A DNA stretch of 64,000 bases from Acidobacteriota bacterium (GTDB taxonomy: Bacteria > Acidobacteriota > Terriglobia > Acidiferrales > UBA7541). This document shows, in pieces, positions 41,751 through 51,124 of this stretch. The DNA lies in contig QHYJ01000165.1 in NCBI GenBank assembly GCA_003223255.1, positions 23,926-87,925 of the forward strand, written 5' to 3'. Position numbers and translations under genes: made by a program. The notes under the pieces were generated by a model. That model did no database searches. It had not been told where the DNA came from and was given only the letters and a program-made list of their open reading frames with translations. Positions within the stretch are counted from its first letter, which is position 1. Each line of letters starts with the position of its first letter.

Positions 41751-42003
41751 CAGGTCTCCGATAATTAAGATTTACTCCCTTTAAATAAAGTAGCGAAGGT
41801 CCAGATTTTCCCGTTACTGTACCTCCGAAGAATCACACGTCGTGCGTGTACTGGTCGTTGCGCTAGGCTAGGGCAGACTACATTGAATAGAGCGAAGAAG
41901 GCCGAACCTCTCCAGAAATGTTTGGAGATGCCGACGCACGCGTTCTCCTCCGCTTCGCGAGGACAACTGCTACCCGCACATTCGGCGCGTCGAGAATCCT
42001 GAA

Positions 42004-42165
42004 GAGGTAATCACCGGGAACGGGCTTGGACGCACCAGCATAAAGGAACGGTTGAAACTAGTGAGCGGTCAGCTTTCTACCGAATCGAAGGTGCAGAGCG
42101 GAACAACTATTCATGCTTGCGTGCCTCTCAAGTCCCCAAGGAAGTCTGCAGGCTCCGTCGGATAA
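42004..42165 (+). pseudogene. Fragment of a histidine kinase HATPase C-terminus
   Basis: 'NGLGRTSIKERLKLVSGQLSTESKVQSGTTIHACVPL' matches the NarX/DegS-type 'GLGLxSMRERLxLxGGxLxIxSxPGxGTTIxAxVPL' consensus; no upstream kinase core in frame. Confidence 0.6.
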
Positions 42166-42894
42166 ATGTCGGCATCTCCGCCGACCATGACTTCAAGGAC
42201 CACCTGTATTGTGCCGAGGGTATAGTCACCAGCGGCATTCACACTAATCAGTTGCCTCTTGTTCCCTGCTTTGCGACAACGACGGGCGTCCGCCTCCCGG
42301 AATACCTTCTTGACGGGAAACTAACTGCAGTAATGGAGACAGAAAATGTCGAAAAGGCGCGGAGCCTCAGCCATCAGCTTGCCGCTGTCAGCGACGCTGG
42401 ATTGGTGCAAAAGGACAGCGGGCAGATGTTGGCGTGGCGTGTGCGGAATTGTATCGTCCGTTACGAATGGTCGCGGAAACGATCAATTTGAAGTTGCGCG
42501 ACTGACCAAAATCAGGCGCCCGTTACAGGTAGATTCTTGCGAGGAGGGCCGTGAACTCAAGGAATTCATCAAAGCAGTGAGCATTGGCGACCGCGTTCGA
42601 GTGCTATGCGATGACGGAGTGCTTGTGGCAGAGAAAATATCCCATACGCAATTCAAGTTAATCGATTCCCAAGTGATGTCGAAATTCATCCACTAGTTGA
42701 ACCGTTCCTGCGGGCAAAAGGAGAAGACTGCGACTCGCAACAAGAAGTCACACATGTTCTCCGTGAGCGCGCCCAACGTCAGTGCTGCCGTCTGTTGGAT
42801 CTGTCATGGGAGTCGGGTTCCCCTGTGCTTTGCGCAAAAGCGGCGGCATCGTTTGAAGCAATGCGGCAGATCCGCAGCGTGTTAGCATGACTAA

Positions 42895-43728
42895 ATGTGT
42901 TACGGCTCCTGGGCTCTGCGACTCGGTCTGATTTTGCTTCTCACCGGCGAAGCGGTGGCAGCGCAGCAAGAAGCGAAGCCGAAGGAACTTCCCGAAATGC
43001 CAGCACCCAAGGAGGAGCAGACTCGCCAGAAACACAACAGCCGCTTCCATTCGACCTTTCAAGTTTTAGGTCGGCGGTCCATTTTCTTCCCGGACTTGGC
43101 GGCAAGCCCGGGTGCTCTCGGCACCAGGCAAGAATGGGAACTCTTTGCTGGTAAGAGCCTGGCGCCCTCGCGCTTCCTTTCTTCCGCTCTTGGCGCAGGC
43201 ATCGGCCAGGCACGCGATTCCCTCCCAGGCTATGGCCAGGGAATGGAAGGATACGGCAAGCGCTTCGGCTCGTCGATGGCTACCGCCACGTCGGCCGATT
43301 TCTTCAGGACATTTCTGTTTTCGTCACTGCTGCGCCGGGACCCGCGATACTTTGTAAGCTTGCGCGGCAGCCCGTGGCGTCGGATGGGCTATGGCCTCAG
43401 CCGTTTGGTTGTCACTCGCACGGATGCAGGAACGGAAGGCGTTAATTGGCCCGGGATGCTTGGGCCTATCTTCGCTGAGAGCCTGGCGAATAGCTATCTT
43501 CCGGTGAAAGAACAAACGGGCGGGCAAACTTTCCGCCGCTACGGCGTGCGGCTCGGGTTCACCGCGAGTGCCAACCTCCTCAAGGAATATTGGCCGACCA
43601 TCTTCCGGAGTCTACGCATCGCGAAGATCGCTCCGGGCTTAGGCCCCAATTCCTCACCCGGCGCATCCGGCCACCCATGGCGCCGCCTCTCCTGCCCTGA
43701 CGACGGGCGAATTAGGTGGCCGACTTGA
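42895..43728 (+). CDS. Conserved hypothetical secreted/envelope protein
   Basis: Signal-peptide-like N-terminus 'LRLGLILLLTGEAVAAQQ', long intact ORF. Confidence 0.55.
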   Translation: MCYGSWALRLGLILLLTGEAVAAQQEAKPKELPEMPAPKEEQTRQKHNSRFHSTFQVLGRRSIFFPDLAASPGALGTRQEWELFAGKSLAPSRFLSSALGAGIGQARDSLPGYGQGMEGYGKRFGSSMATATSADFFRTFLFSSLLRRDPRYFVSLRGSPWRRMGYGLSRLVVTRTDAGTEGVNWPGMLGPIFAESLANSYLPVKEQTGGQTFRRYGVRLGFTASANLLKEYWPTIFRSLRIAKIAPGLGPNSSPGASGHPWRRLSCPDDGRIRWPT

Positions 43729-43784
43729 CGTCTTCCATGCACCAAGACTCTACATCGGATGCGCGAAAAACATGCCGTCAGTCA

Positions 43785-44272
43785 CGCGCGAAATGCGCAT
43801 TTTGCGTCCTTTGTAAGCGACGTCCGGAGAGGGAGAGCCCGTGGCGATCAGCGCGCGCCCATCGGTCCAGCGAAGCAGGTCCTCGGGAACGGCTTCTGCT
43901 TTCGACGTGGGGTTGGACAACGGCAGGATGATCGGCCGCTCACACTTGCGCGCCATTTCGTGAACGATGGATTCCGTGAATGCGCCCGGCAGAGTCAATA
44001 AGCCGATGAGAATGGTCGCGTCGATTTTGTGAATCACATCGCTCAGGTCAATCCGATGGTTTTCGAGGGTCCGCGGAAAATTGGCAACACGATCCGCCGG
44101 CTGGGCGTATCGCCGCTGCTCTTCGGACAAATCCGTGCGCTCGGAATGCAACAACCCACCGCTATTGATGAGCCAGAAGCGGGAGCGCGCTTCGGTTTCG
44201 GACAAATCGTCGGCCACAAGAGCTTCCCAGAGCGAATCGGCAACCCCGATCCCGGCGGAACCCGAGCCCAGC
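43785..44272 (-). pseudogene. Internal fragment of NAD(P)-dependent malic enzyme
   Basis: In-frame 'GSGSAGIGVADSLWEALVADDLSETEARSRFWLINSGGLLHSERTDLSEEQRRYAQP...ILPLSNPTSKAEAVPEDLLRWTDGRALIATGSPSPDVAYKGRKMRI'; truncated at both ends. Confidence 0.85.
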
Positions 44273-44287
44273 GCCGCTCGATGCCAG

Positions 44288-44907
44288 CGGCTTTTTCTTC
44301 GAGCCGCTGTGGACCAATTTCCAACGGGGAGAGGAAACCGTCATCTTGGATTGGTACACGATTCTTGTCGGCATCCTGGCCTTGCTCGCGCTGGTGATGC
44401 ACGGCGGACTCTGGGTACAAATGAAAGCGAGCGGCGAGGTGAGCTCGCGCGCTGGAAAATTGGCCGCCCAGACGTGTTGGGGCGTGGTGGTGCTAACGGC
44501 GCTAGTAACCCCCGTAACTTTCCGCGTGCAGCCTCAAATCCTGGCAAATTTCTCCACCTGGCCGTGGGGCTTTGTCTTTCCTTTGCTTGCCGTGGCCGGG
44601 CTCGCGGGGGTTCTTTTGAGATGCGAAAACGCGACGAACGCAGAGCCTTCTTTGCCTCTTGCGCCTATTTGACTGGCATGCTGACCAGCGTGGTCTTCGG
44701 CGTTTATCCCCTGGTGCTCTGCCCGCCCGGAATCCCCTGTACTCCCTGACCGCTGGCAACGCCAAGGCAGGCACCTATGGCCTCAAGATTGGGCTCGTCT
44801 GGTGGGTCCTCGGCATGATCCTAGCCGCAGGCTACTTCACGTTTGTCTACCGCTCCTTCGCTGGTAAAGTAGCCGTGGACAAGGACTCCCACGGCTACAG
44901 CGACTAG
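44288..44907 (+). pseudogene. C-terminal half of cytochrome bd oxidase subunit II (CydB), frameshifted
   Basis: 'FFFEPLWTNFQRGEETVILDWYTILVGILALLALVMHGGLWVQMKASGEVSSRAGKLA...VTPVTFRVQPQ' then other frames 'FFASCAYLTGMLTSVVFGVYPLVL' and 'NAKAGTYGLKIGLVWWVLGMILAAGYFTFVYRSFAGKV'. Confidence 0.87.
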
Positions 44908-45229
44908 CGCAACTCCTACGCCCCTCGAGCAAAGCCTCCATTTCGTTACGGAACTGTTTTCCACGCGATCTTCTCGCCCGCCCAAACAGCCAAGTATCGA
45001 GTCCGAAACACTGGTACCCCAGTAGCGTTGACCGGCAGAAATTCCGGTGGGTACTGTGCAAAGTAGGGCGCCCGGGTGCCCGCGGAGACGTGTCCACGAG
45101 AAGAACGTCAGGCGAAAGAAAATACCAAGGTCCGGCAGCGTAGACCCTTAGCCCTGACGGGGTGCGGTCTGCCCGGGCGAATTCGGGGAATTTGTGCGGT
45201 GCCGGTCTCCAGCAGGCGCCCGCTCGAAG

Positions 45230-47533
45230 ATGGAAACGGTAACAAAAGCCGGAAGATACGAGGTCGTCGGCGAAGTGGGCCGCGGCGCTATGGGTATTGT
45301 GTACAAGGCCGTGGATCCGGTCATTGGTCGCACGGTCGCGGTAAAAACCATCCGGCTTAGCGAAGAAGGCACTGGGCTTAAACACGCGGAGCTAGTGGCG
45401 CGGTTTCAGACAGAAGCACGCGCCGCCGGTTTGCTCACCCATCCCAACATCGTGGTGGTCTACGACGCCGGCGAAGAAGACGGCCTCTACTACATCACCA
45501 TGGAGTTGGTGGAAGGCAAGAGCCTGCAAGCTCTTTTGGATGGCGGACATTCCTTTCCCCTGCCCCGCACGCTGCGCATCATGGACCAGACCTGCAGCGC
45601 GTTGCAGTACGCCCATGAACGCAACGTTGTTCACCGCGACATCAAGCCCGCCAACCTGATGCTGACCGCCGACGACACCGTCAAGATCACGGACTTCGGC
45701 ACTGCCAAGATTCTTCAGTTCGGCGGCACCCAGCAAACCTCGCACGTCATGGGCACGCCCAGCTACATGTCTCCCGAGCAGGTGAAGGGGCGCGCGGTGG
45801 ACGGCCGCAGCGACATTTTTTCGCTGGGCGTCATGCTCTACGAAATGCTGACCGGCGAAAAGCCCTTCCCCGGCCAGAACATCACCACGGTCATCTATAA
45901 AATTGTCAATGAAATTCCTGTCCCGCCGCGGCAAATCGATCCGTCCATCCATCCTGGCATAAGTACCGTAGTGATGAAGGCCCTGGCAAAAGAGCCGGAG
46001 CAGCGCTATCAAACCTGCCGCGAGATGCTGGAAGATTTGCGCAATTACCGCGCACAGAGCGTCGCTGGGGGCAACCCGAATTTGACCATGGTTATGGGTG
46101 GTGGTTCTCCCGCGGCGACTGTGGTGTCTGGCAATGCGGACGGCCAGGGCCCGGCAGGGCATGGATCGGCGGGAGATGACCCTACCTTCATAGCGACAGC
46201 TCGCTCCCTCAGCGTACGCGCGGCTTCGCCGGGACAAACTCCTGTCGTACGCCGCACCGGCACTTTTACGGCGCCTCCTGTCGAGCCACCCAAGAAGAAA
46301 AGCGTCGTGGGCACCATTTTCGCGGCGCTGCTTTTGATTGGCGGCATCATCTATGGCGCAAACAAGATCAAGCCCGTCTTTGAGGCGGCGCGCGCTTTGC
46401 ATAGCGCCCAGGTCAAGGAATCCCGTTCAGCCACTTCCGCAGGACCCGCAACGGAAGCGGCTTCTGACCATTCCGCTGCAAATTCTAGCTCCAGCGATGC
46501 CTCGCAGAGTTCCAATGAGCCTGCATCAGGCGCGGGGGATGCTGTCGCTGAGCCAAAAGCGGTAGATCCGGCTCCGGAAAAAGCCGTTCCAAAGAAAGCG
46601 GAAAATTCCCTCGCTCCCAAAGCGGTGGAATACAAAGGCCGCATCGAAGAAGCCATTTCTGAGAAAGGATTTGCTGGACGCGCGAAAGTTCAAGGTGCCG
46701 GCAACACGTTGACCCTGGCCGGCAAACTCCGCCCCTCCGAGCACGGCGAACTCTTGAAGTTCCTGCGCAATGCGCCGCCGAGCGTGCACGTCATCGATCA
46801 TATCGAATACGACGATACAGCCGTAAGCAAGGCGAACGGCGCTGATGACAGCAGCCATCCGGTTCCGGCCGCAGGCCGGGGCGCCATTCACGTGGTCACC
46901 GACGTGATCGCTGCAACCGCCGTTCTCCACGGGTCGGCGGGCCATGTCTTGGGCAAGTGCGAGACGCCTTGCAGCTTCAACAATCTCAATCCGCAGCGCT
47001 ACAGTCTGGAAGTACAAAAAGAAGGTTATCAGCCTCTCCAAACCGCCTTGCAGGTCAAAGGCGACGAGGCGCAGGACCAGAAGCTCAACCTCGAACCGCT
47101 CGCCAAAGGCATTTTCATCAGCACGCAGCCGCCGGAAGCCGATGTGTTCATCAACGGCGCTAAACAGTCGGGGCAAACTCCCGTCGTCCTGCCGCTCGCG
47201 CCGGGGCAATACAACCTGGTCTTGAGACTCCAGGGCTACGAACCCTACTCCGGAAGCATTCAAGTGAAGGATATCCAGACGCCGCTCAATGTCGAGCTGA
47301 CGGAAAGGTCCGCTACCCGAGTCGCCTGGGCGCAGGTCAACAGCAATCCCAAGGGCGCAGAAATCATTGTGGACGGAAACTCCACCGGGCAGTTCACGCC
47401 TTCGCGTGTGCAGATACCTTCGGGGATACACACGATAACTCTCAAGCTCGATGGGTACGAAATCGCGAAGCGGACGGTACAGGCCAGCGAAGGTGGCACA
47501 GTCCCCATTAACGAGACGCTACGGCAAAAATGA
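45230..47533 (+). CDS. Serine/threonine protein kinase with BON-like and PEGA repeats
   Basis: 'GRYEVVGEVGRGAMGIVYKAVD', 'NVVHRDIKPANLML', 'ITDFGTAKI'; TM 'GTIFAALLLIGGIIYGA'; BON-like 'RIEEAISEKGFAGRAKVQGAGNTLTLAG'; PEGA-like 'STQPPEADVFINGAKQSGQTPVVLPLAPGQYNLVLRLQGYEPY'. Confidence 0.95.
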   Translation: METVTKAGRYEVVGEVGRGAMGIVYKAVDPVIGRTVAVKTIRLSEEGTGLKHAELVARFQTEARAAGLLTHPNIVVVYDAGEEDGLYYITMELVEGKSLQALLDGGHSFPLPRTLRIMDQTCSALQYAHERNVVHRDIKPANLMLTADDTVKITDFGTAKILQFGGTQQTSHVMGTPSYMSPEQVKGRAVDGRSDIFSLGVMLYEMLTGEKPFPGQNITTVIYKIVNEIPVPPRQIDPSIHPGISTVVMKALAKEPEQRYQTCREMLEDLRNYRAQSVAGGNPNLTMVMGGGSPAATVVSGNADGQGPAGHGSAGDDPTFIATARSLSVRAASPGQTPVVRRTGTFTAPPVEPPKKKSVVGTIFAALLLIGGIIYGANKIKPVFEAARALHSAQVKESRSATSAGPATEAASDHSAANSSSSDASQSSNEPASGAGDAVAEPKAVDPAPEKAVPKKAENSLAPKAVEYKGRIEEAISEKGFAGRAKVQGAGNTLTLAGKLRPSEHGELLKFLRNAPPSVHVIDHIEYDDTAVSKANGADDSSHPVPAAGRGAIHVVTDVIAATAVLHGSAGHVLGKCETPCSFNNLNPQRYSLEVQKEGYQPLQTALQVKGDEAQDQKLNLEPLAKGIFISTQPPEADVFINGAKQSGQTPVVLPLAPGQYNLVLRLQGYEPYSGSIQVKDIQTPLNVELTERSATRVAWAQVNSNPKGAEIIVDGNSTGQFTPSRVQIPSGIHTITLKLDGYEIAKRTVQASEGGTVPINETLRQK

Positions 47534-47715
47534 AAGCTCTGGCCTTGGCCAAGCTACGTTTATTCTAAGCATTTCTAGGCGGAAGACGCACGCAGAGCTG
47601 CCTACCTAAAGTGTAACAATTCGTTACATGTACTGGCTTCTCGGCACTGAAACTTTCGTTCTTCTCCCATGAATCTAAAGAACTTAGCTGTTCTGCAATC
47701 AGGAGAGACAGTTGC

Positions 47716-50463
47716 TTGAGTACGGGGGTAAGGCGTGTCCGGCTTCATCGGGTAGAAACTACCCTTGCCCCAATCCCAAAAAACGGGGAACGAAGCCAGC
47801 CACAGCGAAGCAATCAGGAGCCGTCTTTGGCATTTCGGGTCACATTGCTAACTAATGACGGGGAGCGCGGAGCGCAGTCCAAGCCGGCTGCTGGCGATAT
47901 TTCCAAAGCCGCCGTGCCTGGCGTCGTAACTCCCCTATCCACCTCTTTCTCGGCGGGCTCGGATCATAAAGCGATCGAGGTCCATCGCGCGCTTCGCCAC
48001 TTTCATCTGCTCCTGCGTTCCGAACGCCTCTACGAAAAGAATCACCCGTGCCGGCTGGATAGCCTCGACAGTGCGTACGATTCCTTGCGCCAAATCACAG
48101 AGTCCTTGGAGGGACTCGAAATTCGAGTGGAACGCGGCGGAATCGTGGTTCCCAACGTCGGGAATGGCCATCTGCCGGATGCCCGCGGAGAGATGCAACT
48201 GCTAGCCGCGGATTTGCAGCGTGTGGGCATCTGGTCCCTGGTCTTCTCCAGAAAATTCCATGTCGGCGAACTTGACAGTTTGGCGCGACTCATGAGGGAG
48301 TCACTGCTAAAATCGGAGGAAGCGGCAAGCGATGCCGGCACCCCGTGGTGGCCAGCCCGGCTGGTGGAGAACCGAGTGGAAGGCATTTCAGTCAATACAC
48401 AAACCGAGCGCAAAGTGGACACCGTCTTGGCGAGCCTGATTGGCGCCTTGGTGGCTTATGGCGGCCACGGCCCTCGCGAAACCAGCGATTCGCCGATCAA
48501 AGCGCCGGACTTTGATGATCTGACGGCCACGCTTCGCCTGCTGGCGCGCCTCACTCCACCGCTCGAGACCGCGCGCGGCCTCTCTCCGGAAGAAGCGGCG
48601 CGCGCGATCCACGGCGCCATGGAAGAGGCTAGCCGGGAGAGCGTGCGCATGCTGCTTCACTCCGTGTCGCAATATGCTCCGCGCGATGGCGAGCAGCCGC
48701 TTCCTTACCTGCTGCGTCTCTCTGAGAACATCATTCTGGAATTCTTGAGCGCGGAGTTTGCGAGTGGTTCGCTGACCCCTCCTGGGATAAGTCCGGCTTT
48801 TTATCGTCTGGCAGACGTAGTCGTGGAATCCGGCGCGTACAGCGGTCCCCACGCCTCGCAACACCTTTCCTCTTTGGCGGTCACTTGGGCCACGGACACC
48901 TATCGCGAGCAGCTGATCACCCGTTTCTGGCTGGAATTGCCCCCGCGAGAAAAATCCGCGGTCGTGCGCGGGTCGGAAGTCTGGTGTGTTCCTGTGACAG
49001 CCCTGCGGCAGACTCTCGGCCAACTCGTCGATGCTGGCGCGGACGCTCCGCGCCGCGAAGCGCGAAACATCGTGCTGAATTATTTGCGCTGCCTGGAAGT
49101 TCCTGACGGTTCGGCGAGGCGCTCGGTCGCTGCCGGACTTAATGAGCTGGTCCCCATTTTGGAGTCCCTGTGGCCGAACCAGCTGCCGGAAGACTTCAGT
49201 CGCAACGCCATGAAAGCTCTTCAGTCGGAAACCGCGCCGGAAACTGCGGCGCTGCTCGCTGCGCTTGTGGAAGCTCTCGGGCGCATTGCCGTGAATCGCG
49301 CTGACTATGCCGGGTTCGAGTCCATCCTTACAAGCCTCGAAGGTGCGCCGCGGGACCAAGAGCACGAGCATATGAGCGCCCTTGCGAACCGGCTCGTTGC
49401 GCAAGATCGCTGGTACTTGCTGGTCGACGCTTCTCTGGCCAAACGGCCGCTGGACCCGGTCCTCCCCCGGCTCCTCCAGCGTGATCCGGAGCGTTTGTTG
49501 GACCGCTTGACGCTGCTAATGACCGAACCCCGCGGCGCAGAGATGCTGCAGGCGATGGCCCGCCTGCTGCGAACGATCGGCGTGCCCGTCCTCAACTTGC
49601 TCGAGACGCGGTTGTATGAGGCCCGGCGCCAGCGCGTGACTGCTGCCATCAAGCTGCTGGCCGCCGCCGATCCTGAGCGATTGCTCCGCGGCCTCGCGCG
49701 TGCCATCGGGAGCTGGGAATGGAACCTTCAGGATTTGGCGGTGAGCGAGCTTGCGCGCCCTGCCAACTTCGGCTCGGCGCAGAGCGCGGCCTTCGTTTTT
49801 TCAGCAATTCTTGCTGATGCTCACCCCATGGTCGTGCCCATGATGATCGACCAAATCGGATTGGCACAGGAAACCACTGCGGTTTCGCAGCTCCTGGAAA
49901 TTGCCGCAGGCGAGCACGAGGTTTTGCGCGACCAGTTTGTCCGCATTAAGGCCATCGAAGCGTTGGGGCGTATGCGCTCTGCGGACGCCGCCGAACTCCT
50001 TCGCACTCTTGTGGAAAAGCGCGAGGGCCTCGCCTATGCAGAACCTGCGGGCTTGCGTGCCGCGGCTGAAGATGCCCTCGCGCTAGTCGAAAATCGCCCC
50101 TCGTTCAAGCAAGCCGCCGCCGCGTTCGGCGCGCCCGCTCAATCCAGCTCCGGATACCTCATTCCGCGCCGCTACGTGCGTGTGCCACTGGAATCGCCGC
50201 TGCGCGCTCAGATTGCAGGAACGCCTGCCGGTCTGGCCCGCGTCAAGACCATCAGTCTGGGCGGCGCTTATCTCGAGTCTTCCCAAAAACTCACCGTGGG
50301 CGACTCGATTAAACTCGAAGTGCGCGCCGGCCTTCGCAAGATCAATTTCACCGCCGTGGTTCGCAATATCGGCCAGGATGGTACCGGCGTCGAATTCGTG
50401 CACATGGGCGACGAAGACCGTGAAAGGCTCCGCAAGTTAGTCCAACGCCACCTTCAACTCTAG
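47716..50463 (+). CDS. Large HEAT-repeat-like protein with C-terminal PilZ domain
   Basis: C-term 'PRRYVRVPLESPLRAQIAG...VKTISLGGAYLESSQKLTVGDSIKLEVRAGLRKINFTAVVRNIGQDGTGVEFVHM' is PilZ; alpha-helical repeats before it. Confidence 0.75.
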   Translation: MSTGVRRVRLHRVETTLAPIPKNGERSQPQRSNQEPSLAFRVTLLTNDGERGAQSKPAAGDISKAAVPGVVTPLSTSFSAGSDHKAIEVHRALRHFHLLLRSERLYEKNHPCRLDSLDSAYDSLRQITESLEGLEIRVERGGIVVPNVGNGHLPDARGEMQLLAADLQRVGIWSLVFSRKFHVGELDSLARLMRESLLKSEEAASDAGTPWWPARLVENRVEGISVNTQTERKVDTVLASLIGALVAYGGHGPRETSDSPIKAPDFDDLTATLRLLARLTPPLETARGLSPEEAARAIHGAMEEASRESVRMLLHSVSQYAPRDGEQPLPYLLRLSENIILEFLSAEFASGSLTPPGISPAFYRLADVVVESGAYSGPHASQHLSSLAVTWATDTYREQLITRFWLELPPREKSAVVRGSEVWCVPVTALRQTLGQLVDAGADAPRREARNIVLNYLRCLEVPDGSARRSVAAGLNELVPILESLWPNQLPEDFSRNAMKALQSETAPETAALLAALVEALGRIAVNRADYAGFESILTSLEGAPRDQEHEHMSALANRLVAQDRWYLLVDASLAKRPLDPVLPRLLQRDPERLLDRLTLLMTEPRGAEMLQAMARLLRTIGVPVLNLLETRLYEARRQRVTAAIKLLAAADPERLLRGLARAIGSWEWNLQDLAVSELARPANFGSAQSAAFVFSAILADAHPMVVPMMIDQIGLAQETTAVSQLLEIAAGEHEVLRDQFVRIKAIEALGRMRSADAAELLRTLVEKREGLAYAEPAGLRAAAEDALALVENRPSFKQAAAAFGAPAQSSSGYLIPRRYVRVPLESPLRAQIAGTPAGLARVKTISLGGAYLESSQKLTVGDSIKLEVRAGLRKINFTAVVRNIGQDGTGVEFVHMGDEDRERLRKLVQRHLQL

Positions 50464-50755
50464 ATTTCTCCTAACGCGCCTCCTTTCTCTTGTTGCTTTT
50501 GAGAGGTGACCTTTGCCGGGCTCCGCGCCCTCCAGTCCGCTTTTAGTACAATAACCGGCTATCGAGAGGTCCCTCAGGGAGGTCTGTCACAATGTTTTTC
50601 AGGCAATCGGCAGGATTCTGGCATCAACCAATGCGCGCATACCTCGGCCTTACTCGCTCTGTCCTTAGCCATTTCGGTTCTTGAGTCGCCGGCGCTAGGA
50701 ATGTCACAGGCTGGGCGTGTTTCAGCGGCAGGACTAAAGGGGAAGAACGTGGAGG

Positions 50756-50774
50756 AACCTAGGTTACCTAGGTA
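50756..50774. promoter_or_regulatory. Two fused perfect 10-bp palindromes AACCTAGGTT / TACCTAGGTA (putative operator)
   Basis: 50756-50765 and 50765-50774 share one base; about 350 bp upstream of the TonB receptor start. Confidence 0.4.
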
Positions 50775-51124
50775 GGTGATTTTAGGTCCGCGCACCAGAC
50801 TTTTTTGGCCTGCTGCTGCGATCTGCTGCTTGCTCGACACAGTAGCTACGTTGCGATGACTCCCAAGAACGACAAAAAGCGACATTGCCTCGATTCGGGG
50901 TCATTTCTCGTCTTGTCGCTTGCCAGAAGCCCGCAATGGCGTCATGCTCCTCCGCCAACGAGAAGCATGACTTCCAAGACGTGGTAGTAAGAAGTTTTCA
51001 GTTGAAAGCCGGGCTACATTGCAGTAAAAGCCCTGTATTCAATTGTTTCAGGTGCAAAGCGGCAGGCCAGCCCGCCACCGCTAGGGGTAGCGGTAGATTC
51101 TCTGAGGCCACAGGAGGAAGACTC

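Noticed and set aside
42117-42696. Overlapping ORFs 42117-42491 and 42346-42696
   Set aside because: Neither gives a recognisable protein, they overlap out of frame, and they lie within gene debris; not supported as CDS.
42640-42890. Open frame reading EIHPLVEPFLRAKGEDCDSQQEVTHVLRERAQRQCCRLLDLSWESGSPVLCAKAAASFEAMRQIRSVLA
   Set aside because: Protein-like composition but no plausible start codon or family match; perhaps debris.
46526-47431. 301-aa minus-strand ORF (also 45392-46402)
   Set aside because: Antisense to the Ser/Thr kinase; no recognisable domain.
48388-49404. 338-aa minus-strand ORF
   Set aside because: Antisense to the HEAT-PilZ gene; no signature.
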